NCBI GenBank assembly: GCA_013812465.1
Contig: JACCTK010000156.1
Coordinates: forward strand, 1-7,263
Reading direction: 5' to 3'
Length of the DNA: 7,263 bases
DNA from: Actinomycetota bacterium
GTDB taxonomy: Bacteria; Actinomycetota; Thermoleophilia; Gaiellales; Gaiellaceae
Both the position numbers and the translations under genes were made by a program. Every line of letters begins with the position of its first letter. Position 1 is the first letter of the stretch. The notes under the pieces are model-generated. The model was not told the DNA's origin and did not search any database. It worked only from the letters and a program-made list of their open reading frames with translations. Shown in pieces: positions 1-7,263 of the stretch.

Positions 1-31
1 CCCGCGTACGCGAGCCCAAAGCGAGCGTTGG

Positions 32-856
32 TCACCCGGCCATCCTCGCGGCGACGAGCAGGTGCTGGGCTGACAGGTTCTGAAACGGAGCGAAGCGGTC
101 ACCCATGGCTCGGACCTCCGGGATCGAAAGCGGGCGGCCGTCAGCGTAGAACGCCGAGACCGCCTTGCGCACGCCGAGGTCACCCGCGGGCCAGGCGTGC
201 GGGCGGGCGAGGTGGCGCGCGAGGAACCAGTCCGCGGTCCAGCGCCCGAGTCCCGGGAGCGCTGTCAGCGCAGCGATGACCTCGTCGTCGTCGAGCGCCT
301 CGAGCGCGTCGAGGTCGAGCTCGGAGCGCGCGAGCCCGACCACGTACTCGGCTTTCGTCCGAGAGAACCCGAGCGCAGGGAACTCCCGCGGGTCGGCGAG
401 GGCCACGAGCTCGCGAGCCGGAAACTCCCAGGTGAGATCGTGCCTCACTCCGAAACGCTGGACGAAGCGTCCACGGATCGCCGCCGCCGCGCGCAACGAG
501 ATCTGCTGCGTCGTGATCGCGACGACCAGCGCCTCGAACGGACGCGGGTTCAGCGTCGGCCGGAAGCCGCGGAGCGTCTCCACGATCGGGCCCAAGACCG
601 CATCGCGAGCAGCCCACGTGCGAAACGGATCGAGGTCGAACGGGAGTCCGAGCAGCCGGGAGACCTCCGCCGCCGCCTCGGGGCTCGCCGGCTCGACACG
701 AACCCCACCTGGCGCTGCTTCGACGCGCACCTCGTGCCCGTCGACGACGCGGTAAAGGCCGTCCTCGTGCCAGACGGTCGCCCCGTCCGTGCCGAAGTCG
801 CGGAAGCGCGCCGTGGAAAGGTGAAAGTCGTACGGCTGGGGAATCCGCAGGAGCAC
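32..856 (-). CDS. alkA: AlkA-type DNA-3-methyladenine glycosylase II (HhH-GPD family)
   Basis: This is a 274-residue monofunctional base-excision repair glycosylase that would remove alkylated bases such as 3-methyladenine from DNA. Seen in the sequence: an N-terminal AlkA-like domain (about residues 1-75), then the helical core with TTQQISLRAA (115-124). The helix-hairpin-helix LPGLGRWTADW is at 200-210, followed by PAGDLGVRKA, whose D226 aligns with the catalytic Asp of AlkA. There is no cysteine at all, so no Nth/MutY-type iron-sulfur cluster, and no Lys in the hairpin that would indicate a beta-lyase. Length is close to the usual ~280 residues. The start is GTG at 856, the only start codon before the in-frame stop at 878-880. 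No clear Shine-Dalgarno precedes it, so the message may be leaderless. It is divergent from the small acidic gene. Family assignment is firm; exact substrate range is not readable. The gene symbol is by family, not proven orthology. Confidence 0.9.
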   Translation of the reverse strand: MLLRIPQPYDFHLSTARFRDFGTDGATVWHEDGLYRVVDGHEVRVEAAPGGVRVEPASPEAAAEVSRLLGLPFDLDPFRTWAARDAVLGPIVETLRGFRPTLNPRPFEALVVAITTQQISLRAAAAIRGRFVQRFGVRHDLTWEFPARELVALADPREFPALGFSRTKAEYVVGLARSELDLDALEALDDDEVIAALTALPGLGRWTADWFLARHLARPHAWPAGDLGVRKAVSAFYADGRPLSIPEVRAMGDRFAPFQNLSAQHLLVAARMAG

Positions 857-863
857 GTCGGGG

Positions 864-869
864 ACGGTA
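864..869 (-). promoter_or_regulatory. possible -10 element of a leaderless promoter for the glycosylase gene
   Basis: On the minus strand this reads TACCGT, a TANNNT hexamer ending 7 bases before the GTG start at 856. That spacing would put the transcription start at or next to the start codon, and the gene has no visible Shine-Dalgarno. Leaderless genes with this arrangement are common in high-GC actinobacteria. No convincing -35 box is seen upstream, and a TANNNT match can arise by chance, so this is a weak call. Confidence 0.25.
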
Positions 870-910
870 GTCGGCGTTTACGTGAGGCGCGGCGCGGGGA
901 GACGCATCCC

Positions 911-1087
911 ATGAACGAGATTCCCGAGTCCGACAAGTGGATCGCTCCGCAGCACGACCCGTTAGACGCGCCTGATGCCGAGGACGAGGCGGATACCCGC
1001 GAGCGCGTTCAAGAGGGCGGCGAGGACGCGGGCGACGGCGACGTGGCAGAAGTCCGCGAAGAGCTCGGCGTCGACGACGACTCGTAG
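911..1087 (+). CDS. small highly acidic protein of unknown function
   Basis: This predicts a 58-residue protein that I do not recognise. It starts at ATG 911, with a purine-rich GGGGAG at 896-901, nine bases upstream, as a plausible ribosome-binding site. It ends at TAG 1085-1087. By count, 22 of 58 residues are Asp or Glu against 4 Lys/Arg, and the C-terminus ends in DDDS. It has no cysteine, no membrane segment and no signal peptide, with one Trp (W10). Low complexity and charge suggest it is at least partly disordered. The reading frame stays open upstream to 197, but that stretch is antisense to the glycosylase gene and is taken as a shadow. The ATG here sits just outside that gene, 54 bases from its start and divergent from it. 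Function cannot be assigned. Roles as a DNA-mimic or stress-related acidic protein would be speculation. It could be a non-coding open frame, but start, site and spacing favour a real gene. Confidence 0.55.
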   Translation: MNEIPESDKWIAPQHDPLDAPDAEDEADTRERVQEGGEDAGDGDVAEVREELGVDDDS

Positions 1088-1088
1088 A

Positions 1089-1106
1089 GGCGAGGCTTGC
1101 CTCGCC
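1089..1106. terminator. GC-rich hairpin just after the small acidic gene
   Basis: GGCGAGGC (1089-1096) and GCCTCGCC (1099-1106) form a perfect inverted repeat, giving a 7-bp stem with a 4-base CTTG loop when folded. It begins two bases after the TAG of the acidic gene. No T-run follows, so it is not a classical Rho-independent terminator. GC-rich hairpins without a T-tract are often proposed as terminators or 3'-end stabilisers in actinobacteria. Its right arm is shared with the longer hairpin at 1101-1137, so only one can form at a time. Confidence 0.4.
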
Positions 1107-1137
1107 CTCGCTCTTCCGTCGACGAGCGAGAGGCGAG
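1101..1137. terminator. long GC-rich hairpin between convergent genes
   Basis: CTCGCCCTCGCTC (1101-1113) pairs with GAGCGAG (1124-1130) and GGCGAG (1132-1137). The result is a 13-bp stem interrupted only by a bulged A at 1131, with a 10-base loop containing GTCGAC. The stem would form in RNA from either strand, as expected for a shared end between the plus-strand acidic gene and the minus-strand glucan operon. No T-run follows on either side. The terminator role is inferred from position and stem strength. Confidence 0.4.
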
Positions 1138-1163
1138 AGAGGCGAGGGAGCACGCCTACTCGA

Positions 1164-1188
1164 TAGGGGCTGGACATGCCCGCCCCTA
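1164..1188. repeat. REP-like palindrome TAGGGGC...GCCCCTA
   Basis: TAGGGGC (1164-1170) and GCCCCTA (1182-1188) are perfect inverted arms. Inside them, after a mismatch, a further GG/CC pair is possible. The look (short GGGGC/GCCCC arms ending in TA, in an intergenic gap) resembles dispersed palindromic units of high-GC genomes. One copy in one window cannot prove dispersal. Its right arm overlaps the hairpin at 1175-1203, and the two cannot form together. Confidence 0.35.
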
Positions 1189-1203
1189 CAACGGGCGAGC
1201 ATG
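1175..1203 (-). terminator. candidate 3'-end hairpin of the glucan operon
   Basis: CATGCCCGCCC (1175-1185) and GGGCGAGCATG (1193-1203) form 11-base arms around a 7-base loop. The single non-Watson-Crick position (1180/1198) is a C-A mismatch in plus-strand RNA but a G-U wobble in minus-strand RNA. The full 11-bp stem is therefore favoured in the message of the glucoamylase gene, whose stop codon lies 19 bases upstream of the hairpin. No T-run follows it, so termination without a T-tract, or mRNA 3'-end protection, is inferred rather than shown. Confidence 0.4.
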
Positions 1204-1222
1204 CGGCGCTCCCAACCGTGGA

Positions 1223-3148
1223 TCAGGCGCCGTCCGAGATCAGCGCCAGCTCCGGCCGCGCCGCGAGAATCAGCATCGAGTGGCTCCAGCCGAGCGGAAC
1301 CACCCAGGCGGGGTCACCATCGCGCGTGACCTGCTCGGGAAGGAGCCCGAGCGCCGTCCGCCGCGCCAGCGCGTATTCGAGAGCGCGTCCGAGCCCCTGC
1401 TCATCCCCGGTCTGCCGCTCCGCCAGGCCGAGCCAGAGCGTTGAGATCAGCCAGGGGTTTCCACCAGCGTAGTCGTCGTCTTCGTGGCGGAGAACGCCAC
1501 CGTCCGGCAGTTGCAGCTCTCGCCTGACCGCGTCCATGGTAGAGCGCATCCGAGGTGACGCGGGATCAACGGCGCGGAACGGCCAGGAGAGCCCGAGCAG
1601 CGAGCTGTCCACACGGGAGTCCTCGGGATCCACGCTTCGCACAGCCCGCGTCGGATAGCGGATGCGGCGGTCGAAGATGGCAGGCGGCTCCGCGCCGAGC
1701 GCGTCCGAGCGCGCGACCCAGCGCGAGCGGAGGTAGCGGCCGTGCCGCTCGCTCCAGAGATGCTCCTCGATCCCGATCCGAACGCGCTCTGCGGCCTCGA
1801 GATACCGCGAGGTCAGGCCCGGCTCGTGACGGCCGGCCATCGCGGCGCAGGCGGTGAGCCCGCCGTAGGTCGCAGCCGCACTGTAGGAGTGCTGGCCGTC
1901 CGTCTGCTCCCAGAGGTCCACGCTGGGGAGCGGCAGCCCTGTCTCGGGATCGACGAACGCGCACAAGAAGTCGGCGGCGGCGCGGGCGGACGGCCAGAGC
2001 TCCCGGTCGAGAGCGGCGTCGCGGAGCGTCCGCCAGGCGGCTTCGTAGGCGAAGGCGACGACTCCCGTCTCGTCGACTTGGTGCAGGCCCCAGCTCGGGG
2101 CGAGTGAGCCGTCCGTCCAGTAGCGCTGGAGCCAGAGGCCTTCGGGCGCCTGCTCGCGTGCGAGCCAGCGCAGCGCCGGTCGAGCGAGGTCTTCCCGCCC
2201 GGCGGCGAGGAAGCCGAGGACCAAATAGGCGAGGTCCCGGGGCCAGACGAAGCCGTAGCCGCCGGACTGCTCGAACGCGGGATCGAACTCCGGCGCTGCG
2301 ATCGCGCCACCCGTCTGCCGGTCGGTCAGCTGCTCCAGGACGAGCACCGACCTCGCGTAGAGATCCGGGAGTTCGGCCGGCCCCGGCGCCGACGGCGCCG
2401 CGAGCGCGATCGCCTCCGCGTCGTAGCGCACGCGCTCCGAGGCGAGAACGTCGAAGCCGACCGCGCCCGGGCGGGTGAGCCTCGCCGTCGCCTCGTCGGG
2501 CGTCGCGCCGAACGCGGCGAGGACGAGAGCCGTCTCTCCGGCCGCGAGGGCGCCGGTGAGACACCCTTCCACAGGCGCGCGATGCACCACCACGTCGTCC
2601 GTGACCTCTCCACCGTTCGCCTCTCGCAGCGTCGCAGTCGTCTCGCGAGCGTGGAGGGTCACCGCGAGCGCGACGTCACGGAGATAGAAAACGAGCGCGC
2701 CGGTGGCCGGATCGACGTATGCGGCAACGCTGCGCGGGTCTCCGTCCAAGCTCGGAGCGATGTGGACGATGAGCCGCTGCGCGCCCACCGAGCGCACGCC
2801 CCTGACGAGAACCGGCTCTCCCGGCGTGACGAGATCCGTCACCTCGAGGGCGATGTCGTCGTGACGTGCAGTCGTGACGAGCACGCACGAGCCGTCGCTG
2901 TACGCCTGCCTCCAGGCGAACGGCTCCTCGTCTAGCCAACAGGTCTGGCCGTCCAGGTCTAAACCGAGACGGAGCTCGCCCAAATGCTGCCCGTGGTCGA
3001 CGTTCGGCCAGAACAACCGCTCGAGCTCGCCCCGGTCGCTCACCGTGACGAGCAGCGACCCATTGCCCAGGATCGCCGCGGGGCGGTACGCAAACCGCCG
3101 CCCGGAGCTGTCGCGCGCGGCGATCAGGGACTCTACGGCCGTGCTCAT
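1223..3148 (-). CDS. GH15 glucoamylase-like glycoside hydrolase, cytoplasmic
   Basis: This 641-residue protein probably releases glucose from the non-reducing ends of imported maltodextrins. Seen: an N-terminal beta-rich domain (about 1-250) like that of bacterial glucoamylases and glucodextranases, a Pro/Ala linker (about 249-258), then an (alpha/alpha)6-barrel. Barrel motifs include GYGFVWPRDLAY (297-308), LHQVDETG (355-362) with E360 as likely general acid, GLLPEQ (601-606) with E605 as likely general base, and PLGWSHS (618-624). Length is typical of bacterial two-domain GH15 enzymes. No signal peptide or membrane segment is present, so it should act in the cytoplasm. The chosen start is ATG 3148, whose ATGA overlaps the stop of the amylase gene by 4 bases, pointing to translational coupling. 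The frame stays open to 3304, but that extension lies inside the amylase gene and looks non-coding. Dextran-type or trehalose-type GH15 activity is possible; the DETG motif and context favour alpha-1,4-glucan. Family is sure, substrate less so. Confidence 0.9.
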   Translation of the reverse strand: MSTAVESLIAARDSSGRRFAYRPAAILGNGSLLVTVSDRGELERLFWPNVDHGQHLGELRLGLDLDGQTCWLDEEPFAWRQAYSDGSCVLVTTARHDDIALEVTDLVTPGEPVLVRGVRSVGAQRLIVHIAPSLDGDPRSVAAYVDPATGALVFYLRDVALAVTLHARETTATLREANGGEVTDDVVVHRAPVEGCLTGALAAGETALVLAAFGATPDEATARLTRPGAVGFDVLASERVRYDAEAIALAAPSAPGPAELPDLYARSVLVLEQLTDRQTGGAIAAPEFDPAFEQSGGYGFVWPRDLAYLVLGFLAAGREDLARPALRWLAREQAPEGLWLQRYWTDGSLAPSWGLHQVDETGVVAFAYEAAWRTLRDAALDRELWPSARAAADFLCAFVDPETGLPLPSVDLWEQTDGQHSYSAAATYGGLTACAAMAGRHEPGLTSRYLEAAERVRIGIEEHLWSERHGRYLRSRWVARSDALGAEPPAIFDRRIRYPTRAVRSVDPEDSRVDSSLLGLSWPFRAVDPASPRMRSTMDAVRRELQLPDGGVLRHEDDDYAGGNPWLISTLWLGLAERQTGDEQGLGRALEYALARRTALGLLPEQVTRDGDPAWVVPLGWSHSMLILAARPELALISDGA

Positions 3149-5269
3149 CTGCGCACCCGGATAGCGATCACCGGCGAGGTCGAGACCGAGCCGTCGCTCG
3201 CGCGCACGACTCCCACAACGTGGACGCGCTCCCCGCGCAGATAGCGCCGAGGATCCAGGAACGCGGTATACGGAGCGCCGTCGTCGCTCGCCAGTCGCTG
3301 CCATTGCCTCGACTTCGCGCGGCGAGCGGCAAAGGTCACGCTCACGGGGTCAGGCGTCGTGGTAGTCGCCGTGAGCCGCGTGAGATCCGTGAATTCGTCG
3401 GCTTCGGCGCGGAGCGCCGCACGGGCAGCACCGCGTCGGGGAAGCTCGGCGTTGGCACGGAGGAGGATGGCGCCGAGCGGTGGAACGACGAGCGTCAGGC
3501 GGCCGCTCGCGCCGCCCGCCGGAGGAGCGACGCCGACAAGCGGCGCCCACGACGACGAAGGCGTCGCCGTCTGCACGCTCACGCGGGCCTGCTCCTCACC
3601 CGCGTTGAACGCGGCGATGTACTCCCGCCGAGCATCCCCGTCGATCCTGCTCACGACGAGCACACCCTGCTGCGCGTGGCGGATGAAGGAAGCGCCGGTC
3701 GCGAGCGCCGGGTGCGCGCTGCGGAGCGCTGCGAGTGAGCGAAGGTGATTCGCCACGGGATGCGAGGCCGCGTCGAACGAGGATCCGCTTCCGACGGGCG
3801 CCGAGCCGACCCGCTCTTCGGTTCGCCATTCCGGGACGGCCGTCCGAAACAGATCCTGCCGCGCCGCCTTGTCTCCTCCCCGACCGATGATTCCGACCTC
3901 GTCTCCGTAGTAGACGACGGGGGCACCGCGAAGCAGGTAGAGCAAGCTGTGCCCGAGAAGGTCCCGCTTCAAGAGCTCGCCGCCCTCGCCGCCGCCCTGC
4001 TCCTTGATCTTCAGCGCGGCGCGCCCCACATCGTGGTTGCCAAGAAACGTCGCCGGCGTGGGAGCGACGCCGTTCGGCCCGCGGAAATAGTCGTCGTCGG
4101 CCAGGCGAGACGAGATCCCCTTCGCCCCGGCCGAGCCGCCCGCGTAGCGAACGAGCGCGTCCTGGAGCGGGAAGTCGATGACATTCGGGACGGCGCGATC
4201 GCGCACGAACGACGAGAGCGCGACCGCGTCCGTCTCGAAGACCTCGCCGAAGATCTCGAAGTCGCGGACACCCGCAGCGCGCGCCGCAGCGCGGATCTTC
4301 GGGGTCCAGGCTCTGAAGAACGCGCGGTCGACGTGCTTCGCCGTGTCCACGCGGAACCCGTCGACCTTGTACCGGCGGATCCAGTCGCCGTAGACCTGCG
4401 CCAGCCCGTCCACCACGAGCGGCTGCTCGGTGAAGAGGTCGTCGAGCCCGAAGAAGTCCCCTTGCTCAAGGCAACTGGGCGAGCAGCTCGAGAAGTCGAT
4501 GTCGCCCCGGTTGTGGTAACGGGTGACCTGGTTGAGCCAGGTCGGCCTCTTCGCCCCCTTGTTCGAGAGAACGACGGGCTCGCGTGGCTGGTGACGCGGC
4601 GAGACGCACGGGAAGCGCTTCCCGCCGGCGTAGCGCTGGGCCGAGAACGCCCGTCCCCTGCAGTCGCGATAGGGCACGTCGTCGGCGCTGCGGAAGCCCC
4701 CTCCCCCGGCAAGGAGGATCACGTCGGCCGTGTGGTTGACGACCACGTCGAGGTAGATCTCGAGGCCCAGGCTGTGCGCGCAGTCGGCGAACGCGGCGAA
4801 GTCCTCGTTCGAGCCCAGGTGCGGATCGACGTTGGTGAAATCGAGGCCCCAATAGCCGTGGTAGGCGGCGCTGTCACCCTGCACCGAGCGCTGGACGACC
4901 ACGGGAGCGATCCAGATCGCGGTGAAGCCGAGGTCCTTGATGCGCGCCAGACCCGTCCGGGTGTCTACGCAGGATCCGGTGAGCCCCTTCAGGTCGCCGC
5001 CGTGGTACCAGCCCGAGTCCGCGGGGTCGTAGCCCGTCTGCGTTCGTGAGCCGGCGCGCCCACCGCGGTCGTTCGCAACGTCGCCGTTCGCGTACCGGTC
5101 GGGCATTACGAAGTAGATGCGCTGCGACGCGAACGGCGTGTAGGCCGGCGGCTGAGCGAGCGCCGCGAGCTCTACGCCCGCAGGAGGCCTCGCTCTCGGG
5201 TCCGGAGTGCGGGCGCCCGCGCCGGAAGCGGCAAGGGCCAGCGCAGTCGCGGCGACAGCCGTGACTGCG

Positions 5270-5286
<17 letters not shown>
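3145..5286 (-). CDS. secreted GH13 alpha-amylase with C-terminal Ig-like domain
   Basis: This 713-residue exported endo-acting amylase is predicted to cut starch-like alpha-1,4-glucans outside the cell. In order: signal peptide (1-25); [12 protein letters not shown] (58-69); region I DVVVNH (180-185); a Cys-containing insert (C209, C227, C268, C272); region II GFRVD with nucleophile D314; region [11 protein letters not shown] with acid E348; region IV FLGNHD with D419; the amylase C-terminal beta domain (about 540-612); and an Ig/FN3-like domain (about 640-713, with VSVTFAARR and [12 protein letters not shown]). All three catalytic acids are present. The six cysteines of the mature protein suit disulfides in an exported enzyme. 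The start is GTG 5286, because it gives an N-terminus MRRFGNAV that begins a signal peptide and has GAGGAG just upstream. It overlaps the ATPase gene by 17 bases and the glucoamylase gene by 4. The frame is open to a TTG at 5349, but that extension would put 21 charged residues before the signal. Fine product specificity cannot be read. Confidence 0.93.
5212..5286 (-). other. signal peptide of the amylase
   Basis: Residues 1-25 show a basic start (RR at 2-3), a hydrophobic alanine/leucine core (about 8-20) and the small-residue end AGA before Arg26. This is the usual pattern for Sec export and signal peptidase I cleavage. No lipobox cysteine is present. The RR pair lacks the rest of a Tat motif, so Sec is the likelier route. 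Confidence 0.75.
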
Positions 5287-6429
<1,143 letters not shown>

Positions 6430-6430
<1 letters not shown>

Positions 6431-7263
6431 TACCGTCCCTCCTCTCGTACGCGCCAGATGTGAAACGCCGGTCCCTCCGCGGGGAGCACCGCGTCGTCGC
6501 CGTCGATCTCTGCGTCGGCGCCGAACAACGTCTCGAGCTCGTGGCCGCCGAGCGCCGCGAGCGGGAGGCGCAGGGGCTCGGAGCCGGCGCGGCAGGCAAG
6601 GCAGAGAACGGTCTCGGCGGAGACCTCACGCAGGTAGGCGATCGCATCTGCCGAGACGTGCGCGTAGCGGATGCCGCCGCGGGCGAGCGCGCGACTCCCG
6701 CGACGCACCGAGATAAGACGCCGATACGCCTCGTAGAGCTCGCTGTCCCAGGTCTCGGGACGAGACCACGGCATCGTCCGCCGCGCGTCTTCTCCCCACT
6801 CGCCTTCGAGCCCGATCTCGTCTCCTGCGAAGACCATCGGCACGCCGGGCGTCGTCATCTGCAGGCCGATTCCCAGGATCTGGCGCTCCCGGGACCCCGC
6901 GATCGTGCGGAACCTGGCGGTGTCGTGGCTGTCGAGAAGCGTCCACGAGTGGAGCACGCTCTGCCATGGCACACCGGCGCGGAACCGTTTCATCGTCTCG
7001 ACCACGGAGCCACCCGGAAGCCTCGGCACGCCCACCGGAAGCCCGAGGAAGCCGCTCGCCGGCTCCCCCGAGAGCTCGTCGCCTCGCAGCCACGCCCAGA
7101 CGGGCCGCGTGAATCCCGGGTAGTTCATCGTCCCGTGCCACCCGCCCGCGCGGAGATCCGCGCGGGCGTCGTGCGCGTGCTCGGCGACCACGACACCGTC
7201 GCCGACACACTTCGGGCGTGCGCCATCGCAGAGTCGCGCTGGCCGGCGTTCGTCGCCGCGCTC
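6430..7263 (-). CDS. GH13 alpha-glucosidase/neopullulanase-like enzyme (C-terminal part, 5' end outside window)
   Basis: The last 277 residues of a GH13 alpha-glucan hydrolase are visible; the frame runs open off the window edge. [10 protein letters not shown] carries the likely general acid Glu (codon 7182-7180). [12 protein letters not shown] carries the conserved His-Asp of region IV (Asp codon 6924-6922). [24 protein letters not shown] and the preceding WHGTMNY and FTRPVWAW stretches are typical of alpha-glucosidase, cyclodextrinase and neopullulanase relatives. A short C-terminal beta domain ends the protein. Region II, with the nucleophile Asp, must lie just outside. No statement on export is possible without the N-terminus; the family and operon suggest a cytoplasmic enzyme that trims imported maltodextrins. 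The stop TAG 6432-6430 overlaps the ATPase start by one base. The first ~24 codons at the window edge match the family less well than the rest. Confidence 0.85.
6437..6443 (-). promoter_or_regulatory. strong Shine-Dalgarno for the ABC ATPase
   Basis: The minus strand reads AGGAGGG, ending six bases before the GTG start at 6430. It lies within the last codons of the upstream GH13 gene (its Arg-Glu-Glu-Gly end). This fixes the GTG start and suggests efficient re-initiation at the one-base stop/start overlap. Confidence 0.7.

Larger units (their letters stand above)
1088..1146. repeat. short direct repeats of AGGCGAG
   Basis: The heptamer AGGCGAG occurs three times, at 1088-1094, 1131-1137 and 1140-1146, in a purine-rich stretch with the inverted counterpart GCCTCGCC at 1099-1106. 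The copies make up most of the arms of the two hairpins here. They could be slippage products or part of a palindromic intergenic unit; there is nothing to mark them as protein-binding sites. Confidence 0.4.

Noticed and set aside
1..31. Bases downstream of the glycosylase gene
   Set aside because: Too short to support any gene, terminator or start; no clear inverted repeat with a T-run is seen.
197..910. Long plus-strand open frame continuing upstream of the small acidic gene
   Set aside because: It lies fully opposite the glycosylase gene, whose motifs are clear. High GC makes such antisense frames common, and the ATG at 911 has its own ribosome-binding site.
2385..2399. GGCGCC-GAC-GGCGCC inverted/direct repeat inside the GH15 gene
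   Set aside because: It encodes the Ala/Pro/Ser linker between the two domains and is explained by codon use for those residues in GC-rich DNA.
1566..2564. 332-codon minus-strand open frame overlapping the GH15 gene
   Set aside because: It is an alternative frame of the same strand inside a gene with intact catalytic motifs; its Arg-rich composition is typical of a frame shadow.
3149..3304. N-terminal extension of the GH15 protein
   Set aside because: It lies inside the end of the amylase gene, is Arg-rich and does not resemble GH15. The ATG at 3148 with an ATGA overlap is a better start.
3745..5049. 434-codon plus-strand open frame
   Set aside because: It is antisense to the amylase, which carries all GH13 motifs; the translation shows no recognisable domain and is shadow-like.

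Overview
The window is very GC-rich DNA with dense coding, short intergenic gaps and frequent GTG starts. This fits a high-GC actinobacterium-like organism, possibly of the Thermoleophilia type. The lineage is an inference from composition and protein flavour only; no rRNA or other marker gene is present.

Layout. Positions 32-856 (minus strand) hold an AlkA-type DNA-3-methyladenine glycosylase. A small, very acidic protein of unknown function (911-1087, plus) is divergent from it. A 135-base gap (1088-1222) between convergent genes is packed with overlapping inverted repeats and probably ends transcription from both sides. From 7263 down to 1223 everything lies on the minus strand as one tight operon. 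Its order of transcription is: a GH13 alpha-glucosidase/neopullulanase-like enzyme (5' end beyond the window), a MalK/UgpC-type sugar ABC transporter ATPase, a secreted GH13 alpha-amylase with a C-terminal Ig-like domain, and a GH15 glucoamylase-like enzyme without a signal peptide. All three junctions overlap, by 1, 17 and 4 bases.

How the genes work together. The operon reads as an alpha-glucan (starch/maltodextrin) acquisition pathway. The exported amylase cuts polymer outside the cell. An ABC importer powered by the encoded ATPase brings in oligosaccharides; its permeases and binding protein are not in the window and probably lie upstream. The two cytoplasmic hydrolases release glucose. 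The glycosylase and the acidic protein look like an unrelated neighbouring unit (base-excision repair plus an unknown).

I found no convincing novel system. The points most worth a second look are the mutually exclusive hairpins in 1088-1222, the acidic 58-residue protein, and the fully overlapping operon that places an exported enzyme between two cytoplasmic ones.
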